Origin: Ginsengibacter hankyongi
GTDB lineage: Bacteria; Bacteroidota; Bacteroidia; Chitinophagales; Chitinophagaceae
Length of the DNA: 64,000 nt
Assembly: GCF_008710285.1 (NCBI RefSeq)
Contig: NZ_VYQF01000003.1
Coordinates: 469,365 to 533,364 of the forward strand
Reading direction: 5' to 3'
A model generated the notes under the pieces. It did not search any database. It was given only the letters and a program-made list of their open reading frames with translations, and was not told the DNA's origin. A program made the position numbers and the translations under genes. Positions within the stretch are counted from its first letter, which is position 1. The number at the start of each line of letters is the position of its first letter. Shown in pieces: positions 45,022-54,711 of this stretch.

Positions 45022-45885
45022 ATGAAGACTTCCCTCTCCCATCTTCCTCAAATAAAACAGGAGCAAATACTTCAAATCGTAAAGATCATTAAAGAAGTGG
45101 CCGCGCCTGAAAAAGTTATATTGTTTGGCAGCCATGCAACAAACACTTGGGTTGAGCACAGATATTTTGAAAATGGTACAGATTATGAATATATAAGCGA
45201 TTACGATTTCTTAATTGTAACCAAGAATAGCGTATTAAAGGAATACGATATAATTGATAAAATTGTAAATCGAAGTCGTAGCCTTTTTAAGACGCCAGTA
45301 AATGCAATTATACATGATGTTAAATACGTCAATGAGGGTCTAGAAATTGGGCAATACTTTTTCACCGACATCATTAATGAAGGAGTTTTATTATCAGATA
45401 ATGAAACAATTGAATTTTCTAGCCCGAGGATATTATCTAAAGAGGAAATGAAATCTATTGCCCAAATGTATTATGATATTTGGTTTGTTGATGCCTCAGA
45501 TTTTATTGACGGCGTGTTGCTGTATCTTGACAAAAAGAAATTTAAGAAATCGGTATTTCTGTTGCATCAGGCGGCAGAACATTTTTATAATACGGTATTG
45601 TTGGTCTTCACTGGATACAAGCCCAAGACCCATAACCTGGATAAGCTTCGACATTATGCAAAGCAACTATCGCAGGAGTTATTTACTATATTCCCATTTC
45701 CTATAGATGATAGTGAAGAGATACATTTATTTGAACTTCTGAAAAGAGGTTACGTGGATGCACGGTATAAGAATGATTATTCGATTACAGAAGAGGAATT
45801 AAAAAAACTAATAGATCGTATTTATCAAATGCAAGCTGTCGTTCAAAAGATTTGTACGGAGTATATAGATACGTTAAATGGATAA
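45022..45885 (+). CDS. nucleotidyltransferase-HEPN fusion protein
   Basis: This 287-residue protein starts with an MNT-type nucleotidyltransferase: LFGSHATN (Gly36-Ser37) and SDYDFLIV with Asp60 and Asp62. The C-terminal half (about 150-280) is a HEPN domain with LLHQAAEHFYNTVLLVFTGYKPKTHNLDKLRHY. MntA-HepT pairs are toxin-antitoxin systems in which MntA adenylylates the HepT RNase. Here both are fused. The HEPN part lacks a visible Rx4-6H near its end (it reads RYKNDY), so RNase activity is doubtful and the fusion may bind or modify nucleotides instead. Confidence 0.8.
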   Translation: MKTSLSHLPQIKQEQILQIVKIIKEVAAPEKVILFGSHATNTWVEHRYFENGTDYEYISDYDFLIVTKNSVLKEYDIIDKIVNRSRSLFKTPVNAIIHDVKYVNEGLEIGQYFFTDIINEGVLLSDNETIEFSSPRILSKEEMKSIAQMYYDIWFVDASDFIDGVLLYLDKKKFKKSVFLLHQAAEHFYNTVLLVFTGYKPKTHNLDKLRHYAKQLSQELFTIFPFPIDDSEEIHLFELLKRGYVDARYKNDYSITEEELKKLIDRIYQMQAVVQKICTEYIDTLNG

Positions 45886-45895
45886 TAAGTTGCTC

Positions 45896-46252
45896 TTACT
45901 TTTTTGATCCAGATGAACTAATGTTCCTCTTCTTCTTAATAATCTTTTCACTTTGCCTTATATTTTTTGGCGAAGTTGCAGTAATACCTTTCATTTTATT
46001 TTGCTTCTTTATTAAAGCCTTCTCTGGAAGAAAAATTTGTGGTGAAATATCAAAATAGTCTGCCAACGCATTTATATGTGTTAAGTTATATTTAGCCCTG
46101 CTGTTGGGATTTTCTATATCTCCAATATACGATCTGGAAACTTCTATTATACTGCCGATATCTTCCTGAGAAAGTTCTTTATCAATTCGGAATTTTCTGA
46201 TAAAATCAATTACGTACTGTTCAATAGGACTTATATGATCTTGCACTTTCAT
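45896..46252 (-). CDS. XRE-family HTH regulator
   Basis: This 118-residue protein has an N-terminal HTH_3 domain (about 14-70): LSQEDIGSIIEVSRSYIGDIENPNSRAKYN..HINALADYFDIS. The tail is Lys- and Ser-rich (KKKRNISSSGSKK) and probably disordered. Its stop faces the MNT-HEPN stop at 11 bp distance. The palindrome CGTACATGTACG at 46292, about 40 bp in front of its start, is the likely autoregulatory operator. Confidence 0.82.
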   Translation of the reverse strand: MKVQDHISPIEQYVIDFIRKFRIDKELSQEDIGSIIEVSRSYIGDIENPNSRAKYNLTHINALADYFDISPQIFLPEKALIKKQNKMKGITATSPKNIRQSEKIIKKKRNISSSGSKK

Positions 46253-46291
46253 TTCGAAACGTAAGTAATGAAAGAAAGAAAAAAGTGTTGT

Positions 46292-46303
46292 CGTACATGT
46301 ACG
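46292..46303. promoter_or_regulatory. 12-bp perfect palindrome, likely XRE operator
   Basis: CGTACATGTACG is fully self-complementary and lies about 40 bp upstream of the XRE start and 330 bp upstream of the gene at 46635. Position and symmetry fit a dimeric HTH repressor site. Binding is not shown. Confidence 0.5.
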
Positions 46304-46634
46304 TCATTATATTTTTTTTACTATATTTGATTTGGATTCAATTTTAACTCTCATTACTGGGGCCTGAGAATTCCGGGCAATGAGACAAAAAATAAATACA
46401 GATAACTCTTTAAGGAGCGGCTGCTCATTTTGTTATAGGGACATTTTCTCAGGTCTTAGTAATGAAAATTTGGGCTCCGCTCTTTATTCCTGCCTTGCCT
46501 TGCAGGCAACAGCAGTTAGCTTCCCGCAGGTAGTGTACGCGCCTTCTTTTCCCGCATTGTTTACTCCTATACACTATTGGTATAAAAACACTGCCCCTTT
46601 TTATAATTCATTAGCAGCCCCAAAATATACGGCA

Positions 46635-46946
46635 ATGACACAAACACAAACTAACACGGTAAGCGCCGGCGCTTATTACCGGCCCCTGCTGGAACGGTAT
46701 GCTTTGCGCCTGGTGAAAGATGCAACTGCAGCAGCCCACCTGGTAACACAGGTATTAAATGATCAATACGATTTGGATAAGCAGGAACCAAGTGCCCAAT
46801 TGCGCAGAACATTACAAAGAGACCTAAGGCATCTTTGCTTTTATTGGGAACAATCTCAAATATTTGACCGGCCTGTAATAAAAGTTCCTTACAGGCAGGA
46901 GATACAACCACCCCTTTTACCGAACAATAATGAAACCACCCGTTAA
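46635..46946 (+). CDS. small sigma-70 region 2-like protein
   Basis: About 103 residues from MTQTQTNTVSAGAYYRP; a frame from 46380 exists, but its first 85 residues do not look like a folded domain. YYRPLLERYALRLVKDATAAAHLVTQVLNDQYDL resembles the region 2 helices of ECF sigma factors, with no region 4. Proteins of this kind stand in front of some SusC/SusD operons in Bacteroidota. Here it precedes the TlpA-SusC-SusD block on the same strand. The sigma-like assignment is tentative. Confidence 0.5.
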   Translation: MTQTQTNTVSAGAYYRPLLERYALRLVKDATAAAHLVTQVLNDQYDLDKQEPSAQLRRTLQRDLRHLCFYWEQSQIFDRPVIKVPYRQEIQPPLLPNNNETTR

Positions 46947-46958
46947 ATTATTATTCTT

Positions 46959-47036
46959 ATGGAAAACGGTTCTGTAAACCCACTGGTACAATGGCTCAAA
47001 AATCTCTACGAGCGCAAGCCTAAGAACCCCACTTAG
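46959..47036 (+). CDS. possible 25-residue peptide
   Basis: ATG at 46959 to TAG at 47034-47036 encodes MENGSVNPLVQWLKNLYERK and five more residues (PKNPT). It starts 12 bp after the sigma-like gene and ends 55 bp before the TlpA gene, on the same strand. The amphipathic, basic character and position make it a candidate peptide or leader, but a frame this short can occur by chance. Confidence 0.3.
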   Translation: MENGSVNPLVQWLKNLYERKPKNPT

Positions 47037-47091
47037 GCAGTATTTACCTATACCCCATTCACCGCTTTAATCATCCAATAAAACCAATGCA

Positions 47092-48378
47092 ATGAAACAG
47101 ATTTATTGCTTAATGATAATGCTATGCCCGCTTATGAGCAAGGGGCAATTGACTTCTTTACAACCTCTTGGTATTGGTGACAGAATGCCGCCGATAACAT
47201 TATTAAAGGTTATGCACTATACCACCTCTGAAATCAAAACCGAAGATTTGAACAATAAACTGGTGCTGATAGATTTTATGACCACGGGATGCATTGCCTG
47301 TATTAAAGCAATGCCGCGCCTCGATTCGCTGCAAAAAGAATTCGAAGGCAAGTTGCAGGTATTAATGGTAACCCCCGAATCTGAAAGGCAGGTTAGTTCT
47401 TTCCTGAAAAGGAAAAATATAGCTCCGCTTAATTTGGCGGTGATAGCAGAAGATACAGTACTTGCGCAATTGTTTCCCCATACCTACATACCACACGAAA
47501 TACTGGTTAGAAACGATACCGTTATTTCCATAACGTATCCTGAATATATTACGGAGGCTAACATTAGTGCAATACTGGCGGGCGATAAGTTGCAGTTGCC
47601 TGTTAAGCGGGACATAGACAACTTTAGTTACCAGCACCCATTGTTGCACCTCAATGAAACTACTATCCCTGATTTCAGTTACCCTGCCTCAGTAATGTAC
47701 AGTGCCCTTACTTCTTACATGGATAATGTTCCCGAACGGTTTACTACAGTTATAGATACGGTGAGGGGTATTCGAAGAATTTCGATGGTGAATGTACCGG
47801 TGGTGGATTTGTACATGCGTGCGCTGTATGGGCCAAGGTTGCAGCCTGCTTTTATTCAGCTTGGTATGGCCGATAAAAGCAGGTATGCCTATATACGGGG
47901 GAAGCCCGTTTCCAGGGAATGGCTTCAAAAAAATGCCTGGTGTTATGAGGCCTCGTTTGCAACAAGCCTGCCTATAGAAGCTATTACACGAAAAATAAAT
48001 GAAGACCTCGATTTTTATTTGCAGCTGCATGGAAGGCTGGAAAAAAGGGTAATGCCTTGCTGGGTTATTAGCGCTAATTCCACACTCACAGTTACAGCCC
48101 GGGATATAGCAGTTTCTCCCACGCAAGGGGCAGGCTCTTCATTGGAAAGCATTATTTATTCGCTCAATAATAATTACGGCAATATACCGGTAATAGACGA
48201 AAGCGGGTTGGGTAATATGATCCTAAAAAAAATCAGCGGCGCTGAGGACATAAGCGTGCCCCTGCTGCAGGAAATGCTAAAGTGTCACGGCCTTCAAATA
48301 AAATTCACAGACAGGTTGCTTACCATTCTTGTGATCACCGATAAACAATCAAAATATACTTCAAACCAAACTAAATGA
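47092..48378 (+). CDS. TlpA-like thioredoxin fused to DUF3738
   Basis: This 428-residue protein has a signal peptide (to about residue 19), then a TlpA/ResA redoxin domain with TTGCIACIKAMPRLDSLQ (CxxC) and a C-terminal DUF3738 domain (LRI-type repeats, SLESIIYSLNNNYGNIPVIDESGL). The cis-Pro region is YIPHEILV. This fusion is typical of Bacteroidota and acts as a periplasmic thiol-disulfide protein. It overlaps no gene but SusC follows after 1 bp, so the two are co-expressed. The partner substrate could be Cys-containing imported peptides, by inference from context. Confidence 0.85.
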   Translation: MKQIYCLMIMLCPLMSKGQLTSLQPLGIGDRMPPITLLKVMHYTTSEIKTEDLNNKLVLIDFMTTGCIACIKAMPRLDSLQKEFEGKLQVLMVTPESERQVSSFLKRKNIAPLNLAVIAEDTVLAQLFPHTYIPHEILVRNDTVISITYPEYITEANISAILAGDKLQLPVKRDIDNFSYQHPLLHLNETTIPDFSYPASVMYSALTSYMDNVPERFTTVIDTVRGIRRISMVNVPVVDLYMRALYGPRLQPAFIQLGMADKSRYAYIRGKPVSREWLQKNAWCYEASFATSLPIEAITRKINEDLDFYLQLHGRLEKRVMPCWVISANSTLTVTARDIAVSPTQGAGSSLESIIYSLNNNYGNIPVIDESGLGNMILKKISGAEDISVPLLQEMLKCHGLQIKFTDRLLTILVITDKQSKYTSNQTK

Positions 48379-48379
48379 A

Positions 48380-51300
48380 ATGAAAATAACAACAGCTGTT
48401 TTAATAACGTTCTTTTTGATCGGTCATGCGATGGCGCAGCGAAATATTCGACTATCCGGAACCGTTAGTTCCCGCACCGGTAACCGTTTATTGCCCGGAG
48501 CGACGATAACCGTAAAAGGAACAACGTTTTCAACCATAACGGGTGCTAGCGGTGATTTTGTAATACCCGTACAGCAACACCAGGTATTGGTGGTAACCCA
48601 TGTGGGTTTTATTTCCAGGGAAATTCGGGTAGATTCCGTCAGTGAAACGCCGCTTTCCGTGATCCTAACGGAAAGCGTGGTCGAGTTAAATGACGTAACC
48701 GTATCTACCGGCTACCAGGAATTTGATAAGAAAAGCGCCACAGGTTCCTATGAGCAGATAGATAAGGCACTGCTTAACCGTAGCACCGGTACTTCCATCC
48801 TTTCCCGGCTGGATGGAATAGCGCCTTCGGTATTTTTTGATCACCGTAATAATGCAGATGCTCCCGTGCAAATAAGAGGAATCAGCACCCTTGGCCTGGC
48901 TTCCACCGCGCCTTTAATTATCCTGGATCATTTTCCTTATGAGGGTGATATCAATAATATTAATCCCAACGACATAGAGAGCATCACCATTTTAAAAGAT
49001 GCAGCCGCATCCGCTATCTGGGGAGCAAGAGCTGGTAACGGCGTAATCGTACTTACCTCGAAGAAAGGCCAGTTGAACCAGCATTCAAGGCTTTCGTTTA
49101 CCACTAACCTGATCTATACTGCAAGGCCTGATCTTTTTACCAAAAAAGATATGTCCCCTTCAGAATATATTGACGTAGAGCAGCTGCTTTTTAAGCAGGG
49201 ATATTACGATGGAGTTATAAACGACCCTTATAACTATACACCGGTAAGCCCTGTGGTGCAAATACTGGCTAAGCAGCAGTCCGGAGCGATTAGTGATGCC
49301 GATGCAAACGCACAAATTAATGCACTACGAAAGCAGGACGTACGAAAGGATTTTGAAAAATATTTGTACCGACCGGACGTGACCCGGCAATACGGGCTAA
49401 ACTTAAGCGGGGGTGGAAACAACTTTACGTATTTAATTTCCGGGGGGTATGACTGCAATACGGCAACGCTTGTTGGCAATAGGGATGACAGGATCAACGT
49501 ACGATCTGAGAATACTCTTATACCGATAAAAAATCTGCAACTTGATTTTGGCGCGGGTTATACAAGAATCAATAGTTATAATAACAGTCCCGGAGGGTAT
49601 GGCAACATAACCGTTGCGGGCGGCAGAGCACTTTATCCATATTCAAGGTTGGCAGATGATTTTGGCAACCCACTACCGGTAGACATTTTATACAGTAGCA
49701 ATTTTACGGATACTGCCGGTGGGGGTATCTTGCTGGACTGGAAGTACCGGCCATTGGATGAGCTGAAAAATGTAACCCGGAACACGGTGTCTGATGCCCT
49801 GATAGCTGACTTGGGTATAAAGTTTAATCTCTCCCGTTCGCTGAATGCGGAAGTACGCTACCAATACCAGAACACCCAAAATAATTCTTCGAACATTTAC
49901 AATGTAAATTCATTTGATGCCCGCAACTTTATTAATGAGTTTACCCAATTTGATGGCGCCATTGCTAAATACATAGTCCCTTATGGCGGCATACTCGATG
50001 GGGCATCATCTTCATTAAAAGGATATGCGCTTCGGGGGCAGGTAAACTTCAATACTGTGTACCATACCAGGCATGCCCTGAATGCAATTGCAGGAGCAGA
50101 AGTGCGGCAAACGGGGATCACGGGAAATAACTACCGGGTATATGGGTATGACGATAAACTTAATAACATCAACGTAGATTATGTAAATGCCTATCCAACA
50201 TTTGATAATATATTTGGTGATGCCTACATACCCGGAGGCAGCACTTTTTCGGGTACACTTGAGCGTTATACATCGCTCTACGCCAATGCGGACTATACTT
50301 ATAACAGAAAATACACAATCTCTGCGAGCTTCCGGAAAGATGCCTCGAACCTCTTTGGGGTAAATGCCAATCAAAAAGCGATTCCATTATGGTCTGCCGG
50401 TGCGGCATGGAATATATCGGGTGAAGGCTTTTATCATTTGAAGTGGCTTCCTTTCCTTAAACTTCGTGCAACTTATGGATATGGAGGTAATGTAAGCCAT
50501 ACGGTAGCAGCTTTGGCAACCCTGAGGTATAATCCTGCGAACTACCAGCCCATCACCAATCTTCCTTTTGCCGTGATATCCAATTACCCGAACCCGGATC
50601 TGCAATGGGAGAAGGTGGGAACAACCAACATCGGGATGGATTTTGGGACACAGGACGATCGTATAACGGGCAGCATAGAGTATTTTCAAAAAAATTCAAC
50701 AGACCTTCTCGGTCAGAAGCTGCTGGATCCCACTTTAGGTATTTCTTACCTGTTTACCAATTCAGCCAATCTTAAAGGACATGGAGCGGATGTTATGCTT
50801 CGTTCAAAAAATACAGATACCAAAAACTTTAAATGGGAAACCAGTTTTTATCTCAGTTATATAAAAAACAAGGTGACCCGGTATCTATACAACCAGTTTA
50901 CAGATGGGTTGGTTAGTGATGGCCTAACCATAACTCCTCTTGCCGGGTACGAGCCTTACCAGATCATAAGTTTTAAATGGGGCGGACTCAATACAAGTGG
51001 CGACCCGGTAGGATATATCAACGGTAAACCCAGCACTAATTATGATTCCCTGGTGGCAACGCCTTTGAACGATCAGTCAATTGACGGATCCGCAGTTCCT
51101 CACTGTTTTGGTGCCGTAAGAAATTCGTTCACTTATAAGCGTCTATCCGTATCCGTTAATATCACCTATCGGTTAGGATATTATTTTAGGAAACCGGCAT
51201 TAAATTATTATAGTCTTTTTAATAACGGGCAGGGGAATATTGAATACGCACAGAGATGGCAGCACCCCGGGGATGAGAGGAAAACCAATGTACCTGCGCT

Positions 51301-51576
51301 GGTTACCCTGATAATGATTACCGCGACCAGTTTTACCAGTATGCTGAAATAAATGTACTGAAAGGAGATAACGTAAGGCTGAATGATATACGGCTGAGCT
51401 ACGGATTACCGCAGTTTTTTAAGAAAACTGTTTTCCAGGGAATTGAGTTATACGCTTATTTCTCTAACCTGAATGTTGTGCTGTGGAAGGCCAATAAAGC
51501 TGGGATTGATCCTGAATTCCCGACCGGCATTATAACTCCTGTGAGTGTTTCTTTTGGAATCATAACTGATTTTTAA
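48380..51576 (+). pseudogene. SusC/RagA-type TonB-dependent outer-membrane transporter, frameshifted near the C-terminus
   Basis: The frame begins with a signal peptide (MKITTAVLITFFLIGHAMAQ), a carboxypeptidase-regulatory-like domain, then the plug (VQIRGISTLGLASTAPLIILDH) and the beta-barrel. At about 51305 the reading frame shifts: it ends at 51352 with a non-family tail, while the sequence DNDYRDQFYQYAEINVLKGDN continues in another frame to the TAA at 51574-51576 with a normal SusC end (FGIITDF). One missing base near GTTACCCTGAT would restore about 1065 residues. This may be a real mutation or a sequencing error. SusD follows 17 bp later. The pair imports an oligosaccharide or peptide across the outer membrane. 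Confidence 0.85.
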
Positions 51577-51593
51577 ATTATAAATTATTATAC

Positions 51594-52952
51594 ATGAAGA
51601 CAATTAAAATATTACTATTGCTCCTTGCGGTAACCAGTCTGGGTTCCTGTAAAAAGTATTTGGATGCAAAGCCTGACCAGGCACTGGCGACACCATCAAC
51701 CCTACAGGACCTGCAGGAACTGTTGGACTACTATGGTCTGAACACCCAGTTTCCTAACGGTACTGAAATTCTTGCAGACAATTATTATCTCACCTTTCCC
51801 AACTGGTCATCTATTTTCAGGGTTAATCAACGTGATTATTACATCTGGAAACCCAACTCAAATAATGACCTCGAATGGAATCAGCCCTATACCAATATTT
51901 ATACCTGTAATTTGGTGCTGGAAACGCTTAAAAAGATATCATACGCCGAGTCGGATCAGCCTGTTGCCGATCATATACAGGGGACTGCTTTATTTTTGAG
52001 AGGCTCTTACTTTTATAGCCTGGCGCAGTTATTTGCAAAGGCCTATGATAAAACTACAGCAACGACCGACCCCGGGATACCATTAAGGCTGTCAACAGAC
52101 GTAACTCAAAAATCAACAAGGGCGTCGCTGGAAGAAACCTACCGCCAGATAATTAAAGATTTTAAACAGGCTGTTTCACTTGTGCCGGTGAATGTATCCA
52201 TCAAAACAAAGCCATCCAAGGCCGCGGCTTACGGTGCATTGGCGCGTACGTACCTTGCCATGCAGGATTATTCAAATGCGGCATTGTACGCGGATTCATG
52301 CCTTGATTTATATAATACATTAATAGATTATAATTCGTTAAACAGTACTGCACCTATCCCGTTTTCAAGATTCAATGATGAAGTAATTTTCCACGCAACA
52401 GCTTATGCGGTACAGCCATTGGCACCTAAGATATGTAAGATAGATTCTAACTTATATAACTCTTATGATACAAACGATTTGAGGAAGGTAATTTTTTTTA
52501 AAAGTAATGGTAATGGGACATACGGCTTTAAGGGAGATTATGACGGGAGCAGTAACAATGGAAACGGACATTCCTTTACAGGAATCGTTACGGATGAGCA
52601 ATACTTAATTTTAGCAGAATGTGATGCAAGACTCGGTAAAACATCTGACGCATTACATTATTTAAATGCATTGCTGGAAAAAAGATGGAGATCGGGGGAA
52701 TTTATAGCGGTAACTGTTACTGACCATACAGCACTTCTAACGTTAATACTGAAAGAAAGGAGAAAAGAATTACTGTTCCGTGCGTTACGACTGACTGACT
52801 TGAAGCGGCTTAATAAAGACTTGAATTACCAGGTTACCGTGTACAGGAACCTGAATGGAACCGTCTATATACTTCCGCCAAATGATAACCGGTATGTTGC
52901 CTTAATACCAAAAACGGTAATAGGGATTTCCGGCATGCAGCAAAATCCATAA
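51594..52952 (+). CDS. SusD/RagB-family nutrient-binding lipoprotein
   Basis: This 452-residue protein has a lipoprotein signal (SLGSCKKYLDAKPDQ, Cys at 19), the SusD N-terminal TPR-like helices (TALFLRGSYFYSLAQLFAKAY) and the family C-terminus with KERRKELLFRALRLTDLKRLNKD. It is shorter than polysaccharide-specific SusD proteins and belongs to the RagB-like branch. It caps the SusC barrel on the cell surface. The gene follows SusC in an operon, and a bidirectional terminator (52959-52988) lies directly after it. Confidence 0.9.
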   Translation: MKTIKILLLLLAVTSLGSCKKYLDAKPDQALATPSTLQDLQELLDYYGLNTQFPNGTEILADNYYLTFPNWSSIFRVNQRDYYIWKPNSNNDLEWNQPYTNIYTCNLVLETLKKISYAESDQPVADHIQGTALFLRGSYFYSLAQLFAKAYDKTTATTDPGIPLRLSTDVTQKSTRASLEETYRQIIKDFKQAVSLVPVNVSIKTKPSKAAAYGALARTYLAMQDYSNAALYADSCLDLYNTLIDYNSLNSTAPIPFSRFNDEVIFHATAYAVQPLAPKICKIDSNLYNSYDTNDLRKVIFFKSNGNGTYGFKGDYDGSSNNGNGHSFTGIVTDEQYLILAECDARLGKTSDALHYLNALLEKRWRSGEFIAVTVTDHTALLTLILKERRKELLFRALRLTDLKRLNKDLNYQVTVYRNLNGTVYILPPNDNRYVALIPKTVIGISGMQQNP

Positions 52953-52958
52953 AAAGGT

Positions 52959-52988
52959 AAGCTGCCCTCCATATAAAGAGGGCAGCTT
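52959..52988. terminator. bidirectional terminator
   Basis: AAGCTGCCCTC (52959-52969) and GAGGGCAGCTT (52978-52988) form a perfect 11-bp stem around an 8-base loop, with A- and T-rich flanks. It separates the SusD gene from the converging DUF6520 gene. Confidence 0.8.
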
Positions 52989-53002
52989 CCCGTTTCTGTT
53001 CT

Positions 53003-53353
53003 TTAAGGCTCCTGTGAAATGTCAGCATAAGTATTAGTACCATTGAAAACATTGGTTAACTCTGTTTTCAGTGTTGAAGAAAACGGATCCGGGTTATGCC
53101 CTGAGGTTGCCACACCATTTGTCTGAACAGCACAGATTGCATTGGAGCCACTGCAGGGAAGACCCCCCTGATATTGATATTCTGTATTGTCCTTGACCTG
53201 GGCTAAACTGGTAGGATCCCCCATAAATTGAAACCAGGCGATTGTTTCGGGGCCCTTTTTAACAGAAGTCTCATGCCTTGACGTAAATGCACTCGCCGCA
53301 ATACCCAGTACAATGGCGAATAGGGCGAACATTGAAATTTTTAAACGTTTCAT
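53003..53353 (-). CDS. DUF6520 family exported protein
   Basis: About 116 residues from MKRLKISMFALFAIVLGIAASAFTS, a clear signal peptide; the frame could begin 45 bp further upstream. The rest (WFQFMGDP..LAQVKDNTEYQYQ..LPCSGSNAICAVQ) fits DUF6520, a small exported Bacteroidota family of unknown function with two Cys. Members are usually found in clusters with MauE-like and AraC genes, as here. A surface or periplasmic role linked to the disulfide enzyme upstream is conceivable. Confidence 0.75.
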   Translation of the reverse strand: MKRLKISMFALFAIVLGIAASAFTSRHETSVKKGPETIAWFQFMGDPTSLAQVKDNTEYQYQGGLPCSGSNAICAVQTNGVATSGHNPDPFSSTLKTELTNVFNGTNTYADISQEP

Positions 53354-53459
53354 AATAATTGTTTTAAATGAAAAAATGAAAATACCCGGGCTGCGCATGC
53401 CCGTTTGTACACTTTTCTGCAGTAAAGTGTACCATTGATCAATATTTTAAATAGTTACA

Positions 53460-53879
53460 TCACAAGTGATAATTCAACTTTTGCTTCAAAACAATTCCAA
53501 TACCGGCAATAGAGATAAAAAAAAGATTAAACAGCAGGTGCTGGTTCCAGCTTAACTGTTTAATAACACCCCCACAGGAACAAGGCAGGTGAACGCCCGA
53601 TAAGAGCATGGCTGATATATAACCGGTAAAAGCCAGCAGCAACATCATAGACGCAATAAGACCATATAAGCGTGTAATCCTAACCGTTAGTAACGCAGCT
53701 GAGCCGATTTCGATCACCGGCAATACCCAGGCTAAGATGCCCGCCGCATTTTTTATAAACGGTGAATTGCTAAGCTGTGCCTTGAATGCGTTATAATCCA
53801 TCAGCTTGCTAAAACCGGCATACACGAACAACAATACCAATAAAAAACAAAGTATTTCCAGGATGAATTTTGCTTTCAT
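53460..53879 (-). CDS. MauE/DoxX-like membrane protein
   Basis: About 139 residues from MKAKFILEILCFLLVLLFVYAGFSKLMDYN; a frame from 53945 adds 22 residues. There are four membrane segments, and LPCSCGGVI carries two Cys in a periplasmic loop. MauE-like proteins support cysteine redox or methylamine dehydrogenase maturation. This Bacteroidota group travels with DUF6520 genes. It lies about 110 bp upstream of DUF6520 on the same strand, so they are probably co-expressed. Confidence 0.75.
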   Translation of the reverse strand: MKAKFILEILCFLLVLLFVYAGFSKLMDYNAFKAQLSNSPFIKNAAGILAWVLPVIEIGSAALLTVRITRLYGLIASMMLLLAFTGYISAMLLSGVHLPCSCGGVIKQLSWNQHLLFNLFFISIAGIGIVLKQKLNYHL

Positions 53880-53957
53880 ATGTCCTGCTTTTCTTACACA
53901 AGGTAGCGCGTTGCGATAATGCAAACGGACATTAAAGCAATTCAAACGGACATTATA

Positions 53958-54335
53958 TTACGGGTCTTTTCTTGAACGGTAAGGTGATTTACCAAATCTC
54001 TTTTTATAGGCTGCAGCAAAGTTGATACTATACATATAACCCATGCGGCTGCTGATCTGCTTAATGGATAGGTAGGTATTGTCGAGCAAATATTTTGCTT
54101 GCAGTAATCTTTGTTCCTGCTGGTAATGATAAATGGCTATTCCAACCATTTGCTTAAAGCCAGCTTTCAATTTTGTTCGGCTAATACCAGCGTGGGAAGC
54201 AATTTCAGGAATAGTATAATGATGGCTGATATCTCCATCAATAAATGCTTTAGCCTTTTTTATACACTCAATATCATATTCGCTGAATTGCAATGCAAGA
54301 AATTGTAGCGTGAAAAAATGAGGGTGGTTTTTCAC
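53958..54335 (-). CDS. AraC-type HTH regulator (HTH domain only)
   Basis: This 125-residue protein consists of a double HTH (HYTIPEIASHAGISRTKLKAGFKQMVGIAIYHYQQEQRLLQAKYLL, then MGYMYSINFAAAYKKRFGKSPYRSRK). There is no ligand-binding domain, so regulation must come from its level or from a partner. A second AraC-type gene lies 16 bp upstream on the same strand. Both belong to the short AraC proteins frequent beside MauE-DUF6520 genes. Confidence 0.8.
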   Translation of the reverse strand: MKNHPHFFTLQFLALQFSEYDIECIKKAKAFIDGDISHHYTIPEIASHAGISRTKLKAGFKQMVGIAIYHYQQEQRLLQAKYLLDNTYLSIKQISSRMGYMYSINFAAAYKKRFGKSPYRSRKDP

Positions 54336-54351
54336 TGCATGGCTTGTGCTC

Positions 54352-54708
54352 TTACCGGAGTGCCCCGGGGCTTAAACCAAAATATTTCCGGAAGGTTGAA
54401 ATAAATCCCGGCAAGCTTTGGAACCCGCATTCCAAGGCGATATCCATTTCTTTCATGGCAGTGCTGGTTATAAGGATATACGCTTTTTTCATCCGCTGAT
54501 CTAACAGGTATTGGTAAATGGTAACATTGAGCATCTCTTTAAATCTTTTTTTGAGGGTACATTCATTGGTTCCGGCCCTGTTAGCAAGGTCTTTTAATGA
54601 GATATGGCGGGTGATATCTTCAGTGATGATTTCCAGTGCAGCACTTACCTGGCGGCTGTGCACTAACGGATATTTCTTTTGTGTGATATATACCGGGTCG
54701 TATGTCAT
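54352..54708 (-). CDS. AraC-type HTH regulator (HTH domain only)
   Basis: This 118-residue paralogue of the next gene carries both HTHs: HISLKDLANRAGTNECTLKKRFKEMLNVTIYQYLLDQRMKKAYILI, then MKEMDIALECGFQSLPGFISTFRKYFGLSPGAL. It stops 16 bp before the second AraC gene. Two tandem AraC genes of this size may act as a heterodimer on the MauE-DUF6520 promoter. The frame at 54712-54939 precedes it by 3 bp and could encode a leader or its missing N-terminal part. Confidence 0.8.
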   Translation of the reverse strand: MTYDPVYITQKKYPLVHSRQVSAALEIITEDITRHISLKDLANRAGTNECTLKKRFKEMLNVTIYQYLLDQRMKKAYILITSTAMKEMDIALECGFQSLPGFISTFRKYFGLSPGALR

Positions 54709-54711
54709 AGT

